Both the position numbers and the translations under genes were made by a program. Shown here one piece after another: positions 1 to 11,245 of a DNA stretch of 64,000 bases. Numbering within the stretch: the stretch's first letter is position 1; every line of letters starts with the position of its first letter. The stretch covers positions 2,763,093 through 2,827,092 of the forward strand of contig NW_009799101.1 of NCBI RefSeq assembly GCF_000213175.1, written 5' to 3'. The notes beneath the pieces are model-generated. The model saw nothing but the letters and a program-made list of their open reading frames with translations, had not been told where the DNA came from and did not search any database. Source of the DNA: Neurospora tetrasperma FGSC 2508 (taxonomy: Eukaryota; Ascomycota; Sordariomycetes; Sordariales; Sordariaceae).

Positions 1-661
1 TCTTGGGCGTTGTCTCGGTCTGCGTCTGGGGTTGTTCCTTTGCGGGCTCTGCCTTGGCTTGCTGGGCAAGTTTCGCCGCCTTTTGTTGCTTTGCCTTGTG
101 CATGATCTCTTCGCGTTCGATCTCCTTGAGGACTGTTGTCAAATTTTGATGTCAGCTGGTGCTCTCCGTATCATGTCCACCTGCGTTTAACGAACCTTCA
201 TCCCAAGCAGCCTCCTTCTCCGGATCGCCAGTGCCCAACACCTTCTCAACATCCACCTCTTCACCCTTCTGTATCCTCTCGACCACCTCACGCAAGGTAT
301 TGATCCTGACATCGGCCTGGCGCGAAAAGGCCGCATAGTCTTTTTTGAGCGAGATCATCTGGATAGCCATGGAACCGATCATTAGAAAAATGATGATAAA
401 GAAGGTGGCCGGGTTCCACTCGGTCGATTTCGGCATCTTTGTGTGGTTGATGGAGTCATCGCCGAATCGCAAGAACTTGGGAACCAACGACTTCCAAAAG
501 GACACTTTGGCGACTCTAGGGACGATTACATCCGGGGCGCCGCTCGCGAGGCGGATCGAGGTTGAAAACGAAGCTCGAAGAACTGTCGAGGGGACTTGAC
601 GATGGAGCAAGGCAGCATGCGCATTGCGCCCAAGGCGCTGAGGAAGAGAAGTTCGGCGCAT
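1..661 (-). CDS. Mitochondrial single-pass membrane protein (DUF5321-like), 3' end missing
   Basis: Two exons are visible, 661-196 and 132-1, with a 63-nt intron (195-133) that has a GTTCGT donor, a CTGAC branch and a CAG acceptor. The reading frame runs off the left edge. The open frame could start further upstream at a TTG (760), but the first ATG is at 661. That start gives a typical mitochondrial presequence, rich in Arg, Ser and Ala with no acidic residues at the beginning. Around residue 85 there is one hydrophobic segment (FFIIIFLMIGSMAIQMI), followed by a charged stretch that continues into a Lys/Gln/Ala-rich tail after the intron. This order resembles the fungal DUF5321 inner-membrane proteins, whose function is unknown; the family name is from memory. 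Divergent from separase across a ~670 bp gap. Confidence 0.75.
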
Positions 662-1330
662 GGTAGCAATTCGGAAATGTCGCGTTGTCTTGTGTTGGGA
701 TTCGGTGGCTATTGAAGCCTGAGTAGGATTGCGACGGATCAGGGCAGTTGTCGAAATCAAGTGTTGGCTGAAGAGAAACTGGGAGAGACCCTGAAAAGAG
801 AAAGTGAGAAGACGACTCGAAGCTTCGTTCTTCTTCGGGCAAAAAGTTCACTCGAGTTCAGTTCAGTTCAGTTGCAGTGACACAGCGCCAAAATTCCCAC
901 AAGTGACATCCCACCTGACACGGCAGGCAAAGGTGGGGTCTTTCTGTCATTCCATCCCGCTGTCTGGCCAATGCGCCCCACGCAGCGAGGTACGTACCGT
1001 GTGCTTTCGTACCTGCGTTGCAGTTGCCCGGGCAACTTGAACTCGTTGAATCTTTGTTGCGACCAAGTCAACATCCCGCCAACAAGGGTTCGTTCTCCCC
1101 GTCTTCAGCAGCCGGATTCGTGACCGGGGGGAGCTCCATTGTTGGACACCAATTCGCGATCCACCTTGGCGTTTGCTTCCACATCTTATTTACAATCCAG
1201 CCATCCTTCATGCACTACCCTCTTTTGCCGTCTTTTGGATAGTGTCCCTAGTCCTCTACCTACGTTATAGGCGATGACATGATTAGGAATCAGCCCATTA
1301 GACCTTCTCTCTCTACATCACGACAGCTTC
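662..1330. other. Divergent intergenic promoter region
   Basis: About 670 bp separate the mitochondrial membrane protein gene (-) from separase (+). There is a tandem GTTCA run near 857-873 and a CCAAT near 967. The last ~30 bases before the separase ATG are CT-rich, as is common for fungal transcription starts. No further gene is supported. Confidence 0.5.
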
Positions 1331-4300
1331 ATGGATACCATACACTCCCAAGCTGACGCCGCGCGCAGCGCCGTCTCTTCGGTGACAACATGTACGCCCG
1401 CCATCACAGCTCTTCTCAAGAGCCTGCTTTTGCCCAAAGACGATGCCACGGCCGCGGCAGAAATAACAACAACAACAAAGACAGCGTCATCAACGAGGCC
1501 GCGGTCGAGAGCAAACAACACAGCCACCAAGGCTACCACAGCCTCAAAGAAAGATAACGGACTCTCGCCCAAGGAAAAGGCGACATTGGCAACACATGTT
1601 GTCAACGGAACCCTTCGCGCCCTGAGCGACTATGCAAAGAACCCACCAACAACCGCGAGACCTCCAACGCCTACCAAGCGGCCAGCGCCCCAAGAGGAGG
1701 AATTGTTGAGGTCAGCCACGACGAGAAACCCGCTCCAACGATGTAGCTCTACCAACTCGACACCGTTATCTCCCCTACAGCCTCGTGCCCTGAACAGAGT
1801 CACCACTTCTCCGGCCCTCTCGAAGCGCTCTCTCTCGCCAGCCAAGGCTCCGAAGCATGACACAAACCTCCTTGCCACGGTTGAATGCGCTCGTGTTGCC
1901 TTGGGCACTCTGCGCCAGTTACACACGTCCAGCAAGCTCACGCTCCCCGAGTTACAGTTAGAGACCGGCATGTCTTCTCTAATCGCCAGGTTGATTACGC
2001 TAGGACTACACGATCAAGCCCTCAAGGAATTGCGCATCTTGAAGAAGAGATTGGAGACACCGTCCAGTTCGACAACAACAAAGAAGCCAACCAAGACGAC
2101 TGCTACCGAACCACCCAAGACGGCGGCGCAAGTGTACACGGAGATTCTCGATTTCGGCCAAGTGAAAGCCTTGGGACCGGCCCTTGCTCTCGTTATCACA
2201 ACACAAATACAGGCATTGCGCCTCCTATCCGCGAACAAAAAGCCAAATGCGATTGAGGCGGTCGTTCCTCTCTTACGCCAGGACCATAGCTCATCACCAA
2301 CTGCCCTCCTCCTACGGTCAGCAACTGAAAAGGGCGCCGATGTTGCCAAGATTGCCCGCCAGATGGAAACTCTGGCTCAATGCATGATTTCCTTGACCCC
2401 CAGCGCATCCAGCAAGGACGACACGCTCAGCATAGAACCGCGGCTTAGTATCTCCCCGGTATCCGCCATCGAGCTGCAATGCTTTGCTTTGGAGACGAGG
2501 CTACAATGGTGGAAGTTGGCCAAACACAAGGGTGATGCGGAAAAGGACATCATCATGCCTCTCTCGCGGTACATGGGTGCCCTCGTCCGTCGGAGCCAGG
2601 AGAGCGGGCGCTCTACTTATGCTACTTGCCTCTCAGTATATACCAGAGTTCGGTCTCAGCTCGATACGTACGGAGCACAATTGTCCGAAGCATCAAGGAC
2701 ACCTCTTTCTCAGATTTACCAAGTTTTAGCGGTTCTGGCACGAGAGGCAGGAAAGGTGGCAGATGCAGTTTCTTGGGCGTCGAAGCTCAAAGAAGGGGTC
2801 GATGCAAAGGTGGACTCGGTCGCCAAGATATGCTCCATCTCAGCGCAACTATTGTCCCTCCAACTCAAGGACCCGGTAAAGTACTGTCATGATAACCAGC
2901 TTCTCGACGAGGTAGTTGCTGGTCTTTCAGGCCCCCTGCGGGGTGATTCCAATGACCTCGACGAGTTACTCAATAACGTCTGCTCGGTCAGGAGGGCAGC
3001 CATGAAGCTTCTTCTTGCTCTGTTAAAAAAAGAAAATGATGGGTTTGCTGATTTTACTTCCAACTGCCGAGAATCCCTAGAATCATTCGTCCTTCAATGC
3101 CCCCGGTTTTGTCTACGATGGCTTGGTAAACCGCCGGAGCCCAAAAGCAGCACAAAGGACTACCTCAGATACGAACAACGCCGTCAACTACTCCTACAGT
3201 CTATTCAGCATACCCTTGACTCATCATTCATCATCGTCAAGACACGCCTCGAAGAGAAGAGGTTGGAGTGGGACTTTATGGATTCGATTCTTAATGATTG
3301 TCTTTTGCTCTTGGAATACATCGGGGATATGGGCGCTGCCGGCCCGCAGAGCATGTACCATGTCAAGATTTCGCACTTCTACTATCTACAGTATAATGTA
3401 TTACGACAACAATCCACTGACCCCAAGGATGTGGCGCCCTTACGAGCTCTCCGTCGTTCGATCGATTGCGTGAAGCACAGGTCGACAGCAGAGAAAGACA
3501 AGGCGCAGCTCATCTTGAAGTTGGAACGAATGGCCGAGATGGCTCGGACACTGGGCAGGAATGAGCAGGCTCTCGCCGCGCTACAGACCATCCGGACGAG
3601 CATGTTGGATGACGGGATTCTCGAAAGTGTCGTCGGTGCACTGGCGACAGACTCGCCGCTTATCGTGTGGCAAAAGGACGAGAAGGCCGAGACTTTATCT
3701 CGTGCCCTGGTGGCTATTGCAAAGATGGAGCATGTCTTCATGGATTGGACAGTGGATCTACCAGAAGCTGAACAAGCTGCCGGACTCGAACACCGGTTAC
3801 ACTACATTCTTTTGGGTGGCAACCCGACTATGAGTGAGAGAAAGAGGGAGGAAGAAATTACTCTCGAGCACCCTGTCGTGGATGCCTTGCTCCGCATTTA
3901 TATCCCGACACGGTATCCCATACGAAGACTCCGAGTGCTGTTGGCGCTCTTGAGCTCTGCCATTGGCAACCAGCGAAAGGTACCCGAGTTGCTTGCTATC
4001 ACTAGGGATGCTACGCAGGTGGAACCGGACAACCTCGGCGAAGATGCTGGACTTGCCCGCTTTGTGCCGCATATGGGAGCCTTCTATCACTCAATCACAG
4101 CTTTGTCGGATGGTTACTCTGATCTTGGAGCGGTTGAACGATGCCTTGAGACGTGGAAATCGATCGTCAAGACTTGTCAAACCAAAACGGATGTGGAACG
4201 ATCAATCGACGATATTCCTGGCCTTCTGGATCACCTGCAGGCCATGGCTGACTTTCTCCGCTTGAGCGGTCACGATAACATGGTAGCTATGGTCCTGGAA

Positions 4301-7300
4301 CTGACGGCGGATATTGCCAGACTAGCGGACGGCCCCAGGCTGGAAGACATTGTTCAGCATGCCTCAACCCTGGCTCTACAATACACCAATCTAGGGCAAT
4401 CCATAAAAGCTGAGCAGACCTTCGCCGAGGCACTGCAATATCTCAAGAAACAGGCTAATTTATCCGGTGACGCGGTTGCCACCTTCCACCTCTCCTGGAC
4501 AGAACACTTTATCGCCACCGGTGATCTCACTCAAGCAGAATACCATCTTTCTCAGGCCCGGGCTGCAGTCGAGGCTGAAGCTATGCCAGGCAAGGTCTCC
4601 CGTGCTCGGCGAAAATATTTGGTGGCCTATGCTTCTTATCTTCATTCTCTCGTTACCCAGGAACGAGGTGAATCCCACCATGCTCTGGTCTACGCCCGAG
4701 AAAGCGTCCGCTGCATCTTTCAGGACTGGGTCAAGGTAGAACAACAGTTAGCAGCAACAAAATCATCCGCCCGTTCCTCAACCGACGACTCAGCCATGTT
4801 CAATACCGACGACGCTACCTGTGACCTTTCGGCCACCGGAAAAGGGACGCCTTACCTGGGGCCGGAGTCGTGGAAGCTCGCCCTCACCCTGTACCGAAAC
4901 ACTCTACGCTTGTCGTCCATCTACGCGCATCTGGGCATGTTCCAAGAGACGATGTACTACGCGGAGCAGGCACAAAAGATTGCCAATAGCGCCAACTCGG
5001 GGATTCTCAAAGCTGGCTGCGCGACCTGGATGGGCTCGGTGTACGTCAAGGCGGCGAACATTCCCAAGGCGATGGAAATGTTGCAGGAGGCGGCTAATTT
5101 GCTCCCGGAGGAAAGCAATTCGTATTCTTCGGCCGTGCTGGCTTGCCAGATTGGGGCTATGTGCTTGGATCTGAAGAGCTTTGAGGGCGCCGAGGCGATG
5201 ATTGGGAGGGCGGAGGCGATTCTAGAAGGGTTGATGGAGGTTAGTGCTGCGTTGGTGCCGGTTGCTGGGGAGAAGGCGGAGAGTGAGGAGAAGGGAACGG
5301 CTATGAGGGGACTCAAGGGGCCTGCGGCTGTACGGCAACTGTCGAAACCAGTCAAGAGTGTCCATTCGAGATCTGCGCTTTCGGCGAGACCAAAGGCGGC
5401 GACACATGTCCCTGCTCCTCAATCTGTTGAGGATGCTCAGCTTTCGAAACTCAGAGCGGCGATTATGGTGCAAAAGGCTACGGCGAAACTGGCGAAGAGG
5501 GATTGGAATTCGGCTTTGGCGATGCTTGAAGGTGTCAAAACGCGGTCCAAGAAGTCGTTGTCTGCAATCATCTCGGACGAGCAAATGATCATGGCGTCCT
5601 GTCTGCTGGGCATGAGCATGGAGCAGATGGCCCACGATCCGGTGTTTTCGGTCATTCATGATTCCACCATTTCATATCCTGCTGTTTACGATTCCCAAGG
5701 AAAGGATAGAGGTTCTGCAGGCCACCCAGCTCTTCTTCAAGAGAGAAAGCGGGTTGCCACTCAGGATACCACAGATCAGGAAAAGGCGGAGTACGTGGAT
5801 AATCTTCGACAAGCCCAGCAATCCCTTCTCGAGGCCCATGCCGTGGCCACAGTCTGTGGTGACTCAAGTCTCATTCACAAGATCTCTGTCATGCTGCAGA
5901 ATGTCGGTCTTCTTCTTTCCGCTACGGCATCATCTGGGAAGGCCAAAGCATTCGCCTCTTCTGGACACACTGCCTATTCGGTCGAGCTGGGCCGTAACCT
6001 CACATGGCGCAGGGAACGCAAAGCTCTCATGCTGGAGAAGAACGGACCCAAAACTGATGCATACAGCTGGCCTAATTTCACGGACTTGCCTGTTGAGCCG
6101 CTTGGCCGGATGAGTCTGGGCTTCTCGCTGGACCTACAAAAGTTTCAGAGAGACTACATTGACATTATCCCGAAGCCTTGGAGTGTGGTGTCTATCTCAC
6201 TGAGCGACAACAAGCACGATCTGTGCATCACCAAGCTACAGGCGGGCTGCACGCCCTTCGTTCTTCGACTTCCTCTTGATCGTGCCAGTTCGCGCGATGC
6301 AGACAACGAGGTGTTCAACTACCAACAAGGAAGGGCCGAGTTGCTGGAGATTATTCGCCTGGCCAACGAAACTTGTCACGATGCCAGAGACTTCACTGTC
6401 AAGGGCGCCAAGACTGCTTGGTGGGCAGACCGTGAGGCGCTGGATAATCGTATGAAGGATCTGTTGACGAACATTGAGCAGATCTGGCTCGGCGGCTTCA
6501 GGGGTATCTTCAGCCAGCACCAGACTCAAGGCGGCAAGAGGAAGGAGTTGATGAACAAGTTTGGCGCAACGTTTGAAAACATGTTGGACAAGTATCTCCC
6601 CAGCCGGAGACAGGTACACCATCGCGGGAAGAAAGCTGGCGGCGGTCAGGAGCCGCAATCAGAGAAAGTCACCGTTGATCCTCGCATCCTGGAACTCTTC
6701 GTCGGTCTCGGCGATACCGGCGACCAAAATGTCGACCTTGACGAGGAACTAACCGACCTGCTCTACTTTGTCGTCGACATCCTCCAGTTCCACGGCGAAC
6801 GCAACGCCTACGACGAGATCGACTTTGACTCCATGGTCGTCGAAATGCTGGACGCCCTGCACGCCTATCACGCGGCTGTCAACGAACTCGACGGAGGCGG
6901 CGACGAACACGCTCACACCATCCTCATGCTCGACAAGGCTCTGCACGTTTTTCCCTGGGAGTCCCTTCCGTGTTTACAAAACCTGGCCGTATCCCGCATG
7001 CCAAGTCTTGGTTGTCTCCGCCGCGCCATTCTAGACATGAAGACCCCTCGACCTGCTGCTCAACCCGCAAAGGAAGAAGACGGCGACTCAATAATGTTGG
7101 ACGCTGATGCCATTCCCCTTGTGTCCACCGGGACATTGTCATCATCACCACAATCTCTTTCTCACCCGCAAGGCCACCACGCCTCTTCTGTCAACGGCAC
7201 CTACATCCTCAACCCCTCCTCCGACCTCCTCACCACCCAAAAGACCTTCAGCCCCCTCCTAACCTCTCACCTCGGCCCCTCCCCCCGCACCTGGACATCC

Positions 7301-7876
7301 ATAACCGCCCGCCCGCCCACCGAGTCTGAATTCGCCTCAGCCCTCACCAACTCGGACATCTTGTTGTATTTCGGCCACGGCTCCGGCGCCCAATACATCC
7401 GCGGCCGCACCATCCGTCGCTTATCCCCTCGATGTAATGCCACGGTCTTACTGATGGGATGCAGCTCCGCCAAGCTGAACGAGGCAGGCGAAGGGTTTGA
7501 AGTCTACGGCCCGGCGTGGAATTACATGATGGCGGGTGCGCCAGCGGTGGTGGGGACGCTGTGGGATGTTACGGATCGGGATATTGATCGGTTTACAGGG
7601 AGGTTGCTGGAGGAGTGGGGGTTGTTTGGACCGGGTGTGTTTAGTAAAATGGAGGAGAAGAGAGAGGAAGAGAAGCGGAGGAGGAAGGGAAAGGGGTTGG
7701 ATAAGGCGGATGAGGGTGATATGGAAAAGGAAGAGGGAGAGAAAGAGGAGGAGGGAAAGAAGGGGAAGAAGAGTTTGGTGGAAGCGGTGGCGAGCGCGAG
7801 AGGAGCATGTCGGTTTCGCTATGTCACAGCGGCTGCTATTGCTGTTTATGGTATTCCTGTTTATCTTCAGGAGTGA
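1331..7876 (+). CDS. ESP1: Separase (peptidase C50), anaphase cysteine protease
   Basis: A single uninterrupted frame of 2181 residues from ATG 1331, close to the usual ~2000-residue size of fungal separases. Separase cleaves the cohesin kleisin subunit at anaphase onset and is held inactive by securin until APC/C acts. The long N-terminal part is alpha-helical and repeat-like. The C-terminal C50 domain shows both catalytic motifs: the histidine in YFGHGSGAQY (His about 2016) and the cysteine in LLMGCSSAKL (Cys about 2044). These are followed by the conserved GPAWNYMMAGAPAVVGTLWDVTD block and the terminal FRYVTAAAIAVYGIPVY. A strongly charged Lys/Glu insert of about 50 residues (near 2110-2155) sits between these last two conserved blocks. 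The N-terminal ~180 residues are Thr/Pro/Ser-rich and probably disordered. Convergent with the cellobiose dehydrogenase gene. The product call is firm. Confidence 0.96.
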   Translation: MDTIHSQADAARSAVSSVTTCTPAITALLKSLLLPKDDATAAAEITTTTKTASSTRPRSRANNTATKATTASKKDNGLSPKEKATLATHVVNGTLRALSDYAKNPPTTARPPTPTKRPAPQEEELLRSATTRNPLQRCSSTNSTPLSPLQPRALNRVTTSPALSKRSLSPAKAPKHDTNLLATVECARVALGTLRQLHTSSKLTLPELQLETGMSSLIARLITLGLHDQALKELRILKKRLETPSSSTTTKKPTKTTATEPPKTAAQVYTEILDFGQVKALGPALALVITTQIQALRLLSANKKPNAIEAVVPLLRQDHSSSPTALLLRSATEKGADVAKIARQMETLAQCMISLTPSASSKDDTLSIEPRLSISPVSAIELQCFALETRLQWWKLAKHKGDAEKDIIMPLSRYMGALVRRSQESGRSTYATCLSVYTRVRSQLDTYGAQLSEASRTPLSQIYQVLAVLAREAGKVADAVSWASKLKEGVDAKVDSVAKICSISAQLLSLQLKDPVKYCHDNQLLDEVVAGLSGPLRGDSNDLDELLNNVCSVRRAAMKLLLALLKKENDGFADFTSNCRESLESFVLQCPRFCLRWLGKPPEPKSSTKDYLRYEQRRQLLLQSIQHTLDSSFIIVKTRLEEKRLEWDFMDSILNDCLLLLEYIGDMGAAGPQSMYHVKISHFYYLQYNVLRQQSTDPKDVAPLRALRRSIDCVKHRSTAEKDKAQLILKLERMAEMARTLGRNEQALAALQTIRTSMLDDGILESVVGALATDSPLIVWQKDEKAETLSRALVAIAKMEHVFMDWTVDLPEAEQAAGLEHRLHYILLGGNPTMSERKREEEITLEHPVVDALLRIYIPTRYPIRRLRVLLALLSSAIGNQRKVPELLAITRDATQVEPDNLGEDAGLARFVPHMGAFYHSITALSDGYSDLGAVERCLETWKSIVKTCQTKTDVERSIDDIPGLLDHLQAMADFLRLSGHDNMVAMVLELTADIARLADGPRLEDIVQHASTLALQYTNLGQSIKAEQTFAEALQYLKKQANLSGDAVATFHLSWTEHFIATGDLTQAEYHLSQARAAVEAEAMPGKVSRARRKYLVAYASYLHSLVTQERGESHHALVYARESVRCIFQDWVKVEQQLAATKSSARSSTDDSAMFNTDDATCDLSATGKGTPYLGPESWKLALTLYRNTLRLSSIYAHLGMFQETMYYAEQAQKIANSANSGILKAGCATWMGSVYVKAANIPKAMEMLQEAANLLPEESNSYSSAVLACQIGAMCLDLKSFEGAEAMIGRAEAILEGLMEVSAALVPVAGEKAESEEKGTAMRGLKGPAAVRQLSKPVKSVHSRSALSARPKAATHVPAPQSVEDAQLSKLRAAIMVQKATAKLAKRDWNSALAMLEGVKTRSKKSLSAIISDEQMIMASCLLGMSMEQMAHDPVFSVIHDSTISYPAVYDSQGKDRGSAGHPALLQERKRVATQDTTDQEKAEYVDNLRQAQQSLLEAHAVATVCGDSSLIHKISVMLQNVGLLLSATASSGKAKAFASSGHTAYSVELGRNLTWRRERKALMLEKNGPKTDAYSWPNFTDLPVEPLGRMSLGFSLDLQKFQRDYIDIIPKPWSVVSISLSDNKHDLCITKLQAGCTPFVLRLPLDRASSRDADNEVFNYQQGRAELLEIIRLANETCHDARDFTVKGAKTAWWADREALDNRMKDLLTNIEQIWLGGFRGIFSQHQTQGGKRKELMNKFGATFENMLDKYLPSRRQVHHRGKKAGGGQEPQSEKVTVDPRILELFVGLGDTGDQNVDLDEELTDLLYFVVDILQFHGERNAYDEIDFDSMVVEMLDALHAYHAAVNELDGGGDEHAHTILMLDKALHVFPWESLPCLQNLAVSRMPSLGCLRRAILDMKTPRPAAQPAKEEDGDSIMLDADAIPLVSTGTLSSSPQSLSHPQGHHASSVNGTYILNPSSDLLTTQKTFSPLLTSHLGPSPRTWTSITARPPTESEFASALTNSDILLYFGHGSGAQYIRGRTIRRLSPRCNATVLLMGCSSAKLNEAGEGFEVYGPAWNYMMAGAPAVVGTLWDVTDRDIDRFTGRLLEEWGLFGPGVFSKMEEKREEEKRRRKGKGLDKADEGDMEKEEGEKEEEGKKGKKSLVEAVASARGACRFRYVTAAAIAVYGIPVYLQE

Positions 7877-8556
7877 GGGGAAGGAAGAACGGAGTACAGT
7901 TTTGGGGTGGGTGGGTTGGGAAAAAGCGATATTGGTATGGCGAAGGAGACATATATTAGATGCCAGTGTTTGTGTGTTGTGGGGGTATGAAAGGCTTATT
8001 CGTGGAGAGGCAGCATCGAGAAAGGGTGGCTGTTTACTTGTCTCTTGTTTCATAGAAGGAGGGTTTATGGCTTCTTTTTGTTTTCGTTTGGTTTTCTTTT
8101 GCTTTGTTTGGTCTTTCATTTGCTCATGGATTATGACGACGTGCATTGGGGTTCAGCTAGCTTTGTATAGCCTGCGCGGCGCGGTGTCTTGAGTGTATTG
8201 TTCGGTTATAGAGAAATGATTGTTATGAGATATGGTTTGGGAATGAAGATTATGACTTTTTACTTTCGTTCCGTGCTGCTGTGACTGTCATTCTCAGAAT
8301 GCAAGTGAGACTAGTTTGCACGCTCTAAATACCACAGGAAACTATGATGTGAACAGAATGATAAATGGATTGAAAATATGTACATGTTCGTTAGATATGT
8401 TCAACGATACGTCAAGTATTTACAGAAGAAGCGAAGAGTCTCCTCTAGAGACAGACACCTTTATCACCAAGAACAGAAGAAACCCATCCTACCAACAACC
8501 ATCCTCCTCGCCCCCATTCTCTGAACTCCCTCAAGCTACCTATCACCCTCTGTCAT
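7877..8556. other. Convergent 3' flanks
   Basis: A ~680 bp gap between the separase stop and the cellobiose dehydrogenase stop. It holds both 3' untranslated regions. T-rich sequence lies near 8070-8110. No gene seen. Confidence 0.5.
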
Positions 8557-11245
8557 CTACACACACTGCCAATACCAATCATTCTGCTTCTCGCACTTAT
8601 ATGGCGCCTGGCACGTCTGGCTGCCAGTATACGTCGGCCCGCCGCACCAGCCCCACCTAGGAACGGCCTCGTTGGCGGGTTGCGCCAGGATCTTGGCCGC
8701 GGCATGCTCAGCGGCGACGACGATGTAGGCGGTAGGGTTGGTGGTCGGGACACCGGGGAAAATCGAGGCGTCCACCACGTACAGGTTGTCAGTGCCATAG
8801 ACGCGCGTGTTGGTGTCGACGACTGCGGTGCCGCCGCTGCGGCCGTCGTCGGTGCCCATCTTGTTGGTGCCCATCCAGTGGTTGGAGCGGCGGGATTGGT
8901 AGGTTACGGGTTGCTAGAGGATACGGAGTTAGTAAGGGGTGGCGGGAGGTTAAAAGGGAAAGAAAGAGGAGAGAAAGCTTACCTTGTCAACAAAATCAGC
9001 AGCCGTCTGGTTGGCGCTGGGGTAAGCCCAGGTGAGACCCTTGACGTTGGCGAGAGCCTTCTGGAGGTTGACGATACCCTGAACGACAGCGGCCTTGTCG
9101 TTAGGGTCCTTGAGGTACGGGAGGTCAGACACGACGGTGTTGAGGGTAGGGCTGAGGGTCATGCGGCCGCGCGAGGTGGCGCCACGGCCAAGGTACTGGC
9201 TCATGGTCATGGCGTAGCCGTCGGGGGTCTCGAAGCTACCCTCGACGCGGGCGGTCCAGTGCAGTTGACGGACGATGCCGTCGGCACCCGTGATCTCCTC
9301 CCAGAACAAGGGGCCAATGTTGGGCGCGGCCTGGGCGAAGATGCCGGAGCGACCATTGAGGTACAGGTTCATGTCGGTCGTGTTGGGGTTGTCCCAAGCC
9401 TTGTAGAAGTCGTAGAAGGTCACGTTGTTGTGCTGGATGACGGTATCGGTGTTGGTGTGGTCAACCAGGTTGTGGCCGACGGGGAGGTCAATCCAGGACG
9501 AGTTGCTGACCATGGTAGGGCCGTCGGCGGAGGCCTTGACCACCTCGAGCTGGTCCTTGGGGCCAATGCCGGAACGGAGAAGGATCTTGGCGCTGCCGAA
9601 GGTGCCGGCGGAAAGAACGACGCGGCCGGTGGTGTTGGTGACGGGGATGATTCCGGAGTAGCCGCCGTTGCGGAAGGCCTCAACCTCCACACCGGTAATG
9701 TGGCCGCCCTCACGGATGACGCGCTTGACAGCGGTGTTGAGCCACAGCTTGAAGTTGCTGCGCTTCTTGGCGCTGACGAGGTAAGTCGCCAGAGGACCAC
9801 CACGCTCGCCATTGATGTACATGTATGAGGTGTGGGAAAAAGTGCGGTTCTTCTGCTCGCTGTCCTTGAGGGAATCGACCTCCTTCCAGCCGCTCGCCTT
9901 GAGGCCGCTGGCAAGAACCTCGAAACCCTGCTGAAGGTAGCGCTTTCCATCCTGAGAAGGAGTGGTGGTACCCGGAATGCGGGAGAGGGCTCTGCTGGTA
10001 GCATCGGCGATATCGCTACCCTTCCAGCCAGAGGGGAAGAGGTAATCCCAGTCCTTGGTGTAGGGCTTGTACCAGAGACCGGCGTTGATGGCCGTACCAC
10101 CGCCGAGCACGCAGCCGGCCATCTGATCGGTATCGGAGCAGGCAATGCCATCCGAGTCAACCCAGATCTGGTTGCAAAGACCGGGAACATCGAAGCGAGT
10201 AAGGGATGTGTTCTGCAGCCACTCGGGCTTCAGAGTACCACCATGCTCACCAGTGGAAGCGAAACCCTTCTCGATGAGCAGCACGCTCTTACCGGACTCG
10301 CTGAGCTTGTCAGCGACGGGAATACCACCGGCACCACCACCAACGACAATGTAGTCAAAAGAAACGCCAGTGGGAACAGGAGTGGCGGCAATACTGGTCG
10401 TGGTTGGACCACTGCAAGAACCAGTAACGGTCTTGGTGGCCTTGGCAGCCCATGCAGTATAAGAGGGATTGGCAATGTTGCTGTCAAAGGCAGCTCCCCA
10501 CTGACCCATGCCGTTGTCATGTTGACTGAGAGTGATCTGGGTAGGGCAAGTCGGGTTACCGGGAGAGGGGAACGCCTGGACCCAACCGAGCTGGGCCCCC
10601 TTATTGCTGGTAGAAATGCTGCCGGTGACACCGTCTTGGTCCCATGACAAACAGTTCTGGCACCTGAAGACAAGGGTGAAGTGGGTAGCGTTCACGCTGG
10701 ACGCGATCTGGGTGATCTTGGCGTCACCAGCGTAGTTCTTGGGCATGGCGTAACCCGTGGCGAACATGAGATTGGTGTAGACTTCTCCGTCAGAAGGCCA
10801 GGCGGTAATGAGTAGATTGTTGGTCATGGCGCCTCTGAGAGAAACACCGCACCAACCGCTGTTGGCACCATTCTTGGCGGAGGAGCATTCCTGATCGTAA
10901 AGGTCAGTACAGGAGGACACTGGGTCGTTTTACTTCCTTTCGCACCAAAACATACCAGATAACCGATGAATTCAGTCGCGTCGGTAGTAAGAGCATTTGA
11001 CGGCAGAGCCATACCAAGAGTGAAGCCACCTGCGGTCTGGGAAGAGGAAGCACTCCATGTGTTGAAGACAATGCCGGTATCAGGGTGAGTGAAGGTCTTG
11101 GGAGCGGTTTGGGCGAAGGCGGGCGACAGCACTGAGAATCGCCACGTCAGTATTGTTGAGCGGTATGAGTGGCTCGTTGTGTCATTGTTTACTTACATGA
11201 AGCCACCGCCGCCAGGCCGCTGAGAAAGGCCGAGGTGGTCCTCAT
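8557..11245 (-). CDS. cdh-1: Cellobiose dehydrogenase (secreted flavocytochrome with CBM1)
   Basis: Four exons: 11245-11197, 11131-10956, 10890-8983 and 8913-8557. The three introns are 65, 65 and 69 nt (GTAAGT, GTATGT and GTAAGC donors; all CAG/TAG acceptors), giving 829 residues. The enzyme oxidises cellobiose to the lactone and passes electrons via heme b to lytic polysaccharide monooxygenases in the extracellular space. Domain order: a signal peptide ending near SPAFAQ; a DOMON-type cytochrome domain (about 25-230); a Ser/Thr-Pro linker; a GMC flavin dehydrogenase beginning with DYIVVGGGAGG; and a C-terminal type-1 cellulose-binding module (about 798-829) with Trp, Tyr and four cysteines. 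The sequence closely matches what I recall of Neurospora CDH-1. A TATA-like box lies 94-99 nt upstream. Such genes are typically cellulose-induced and glucose-repressed; I did not find convincing regulator sites. Confidence 0.96.

Noticed and set aside
152-760. Start of the mitochondrial protein at 760
   Set aside because: The codon at 760 is TTG. ATG 661 yields a better mitochondrial presequence.
8557-9828. Long plus-strand open frames opposite the cellobiose dehydrogenase gene
   Set aside because: They mirror the high GC third positions of cdh-1 and have Gly/Val-rich random composition.
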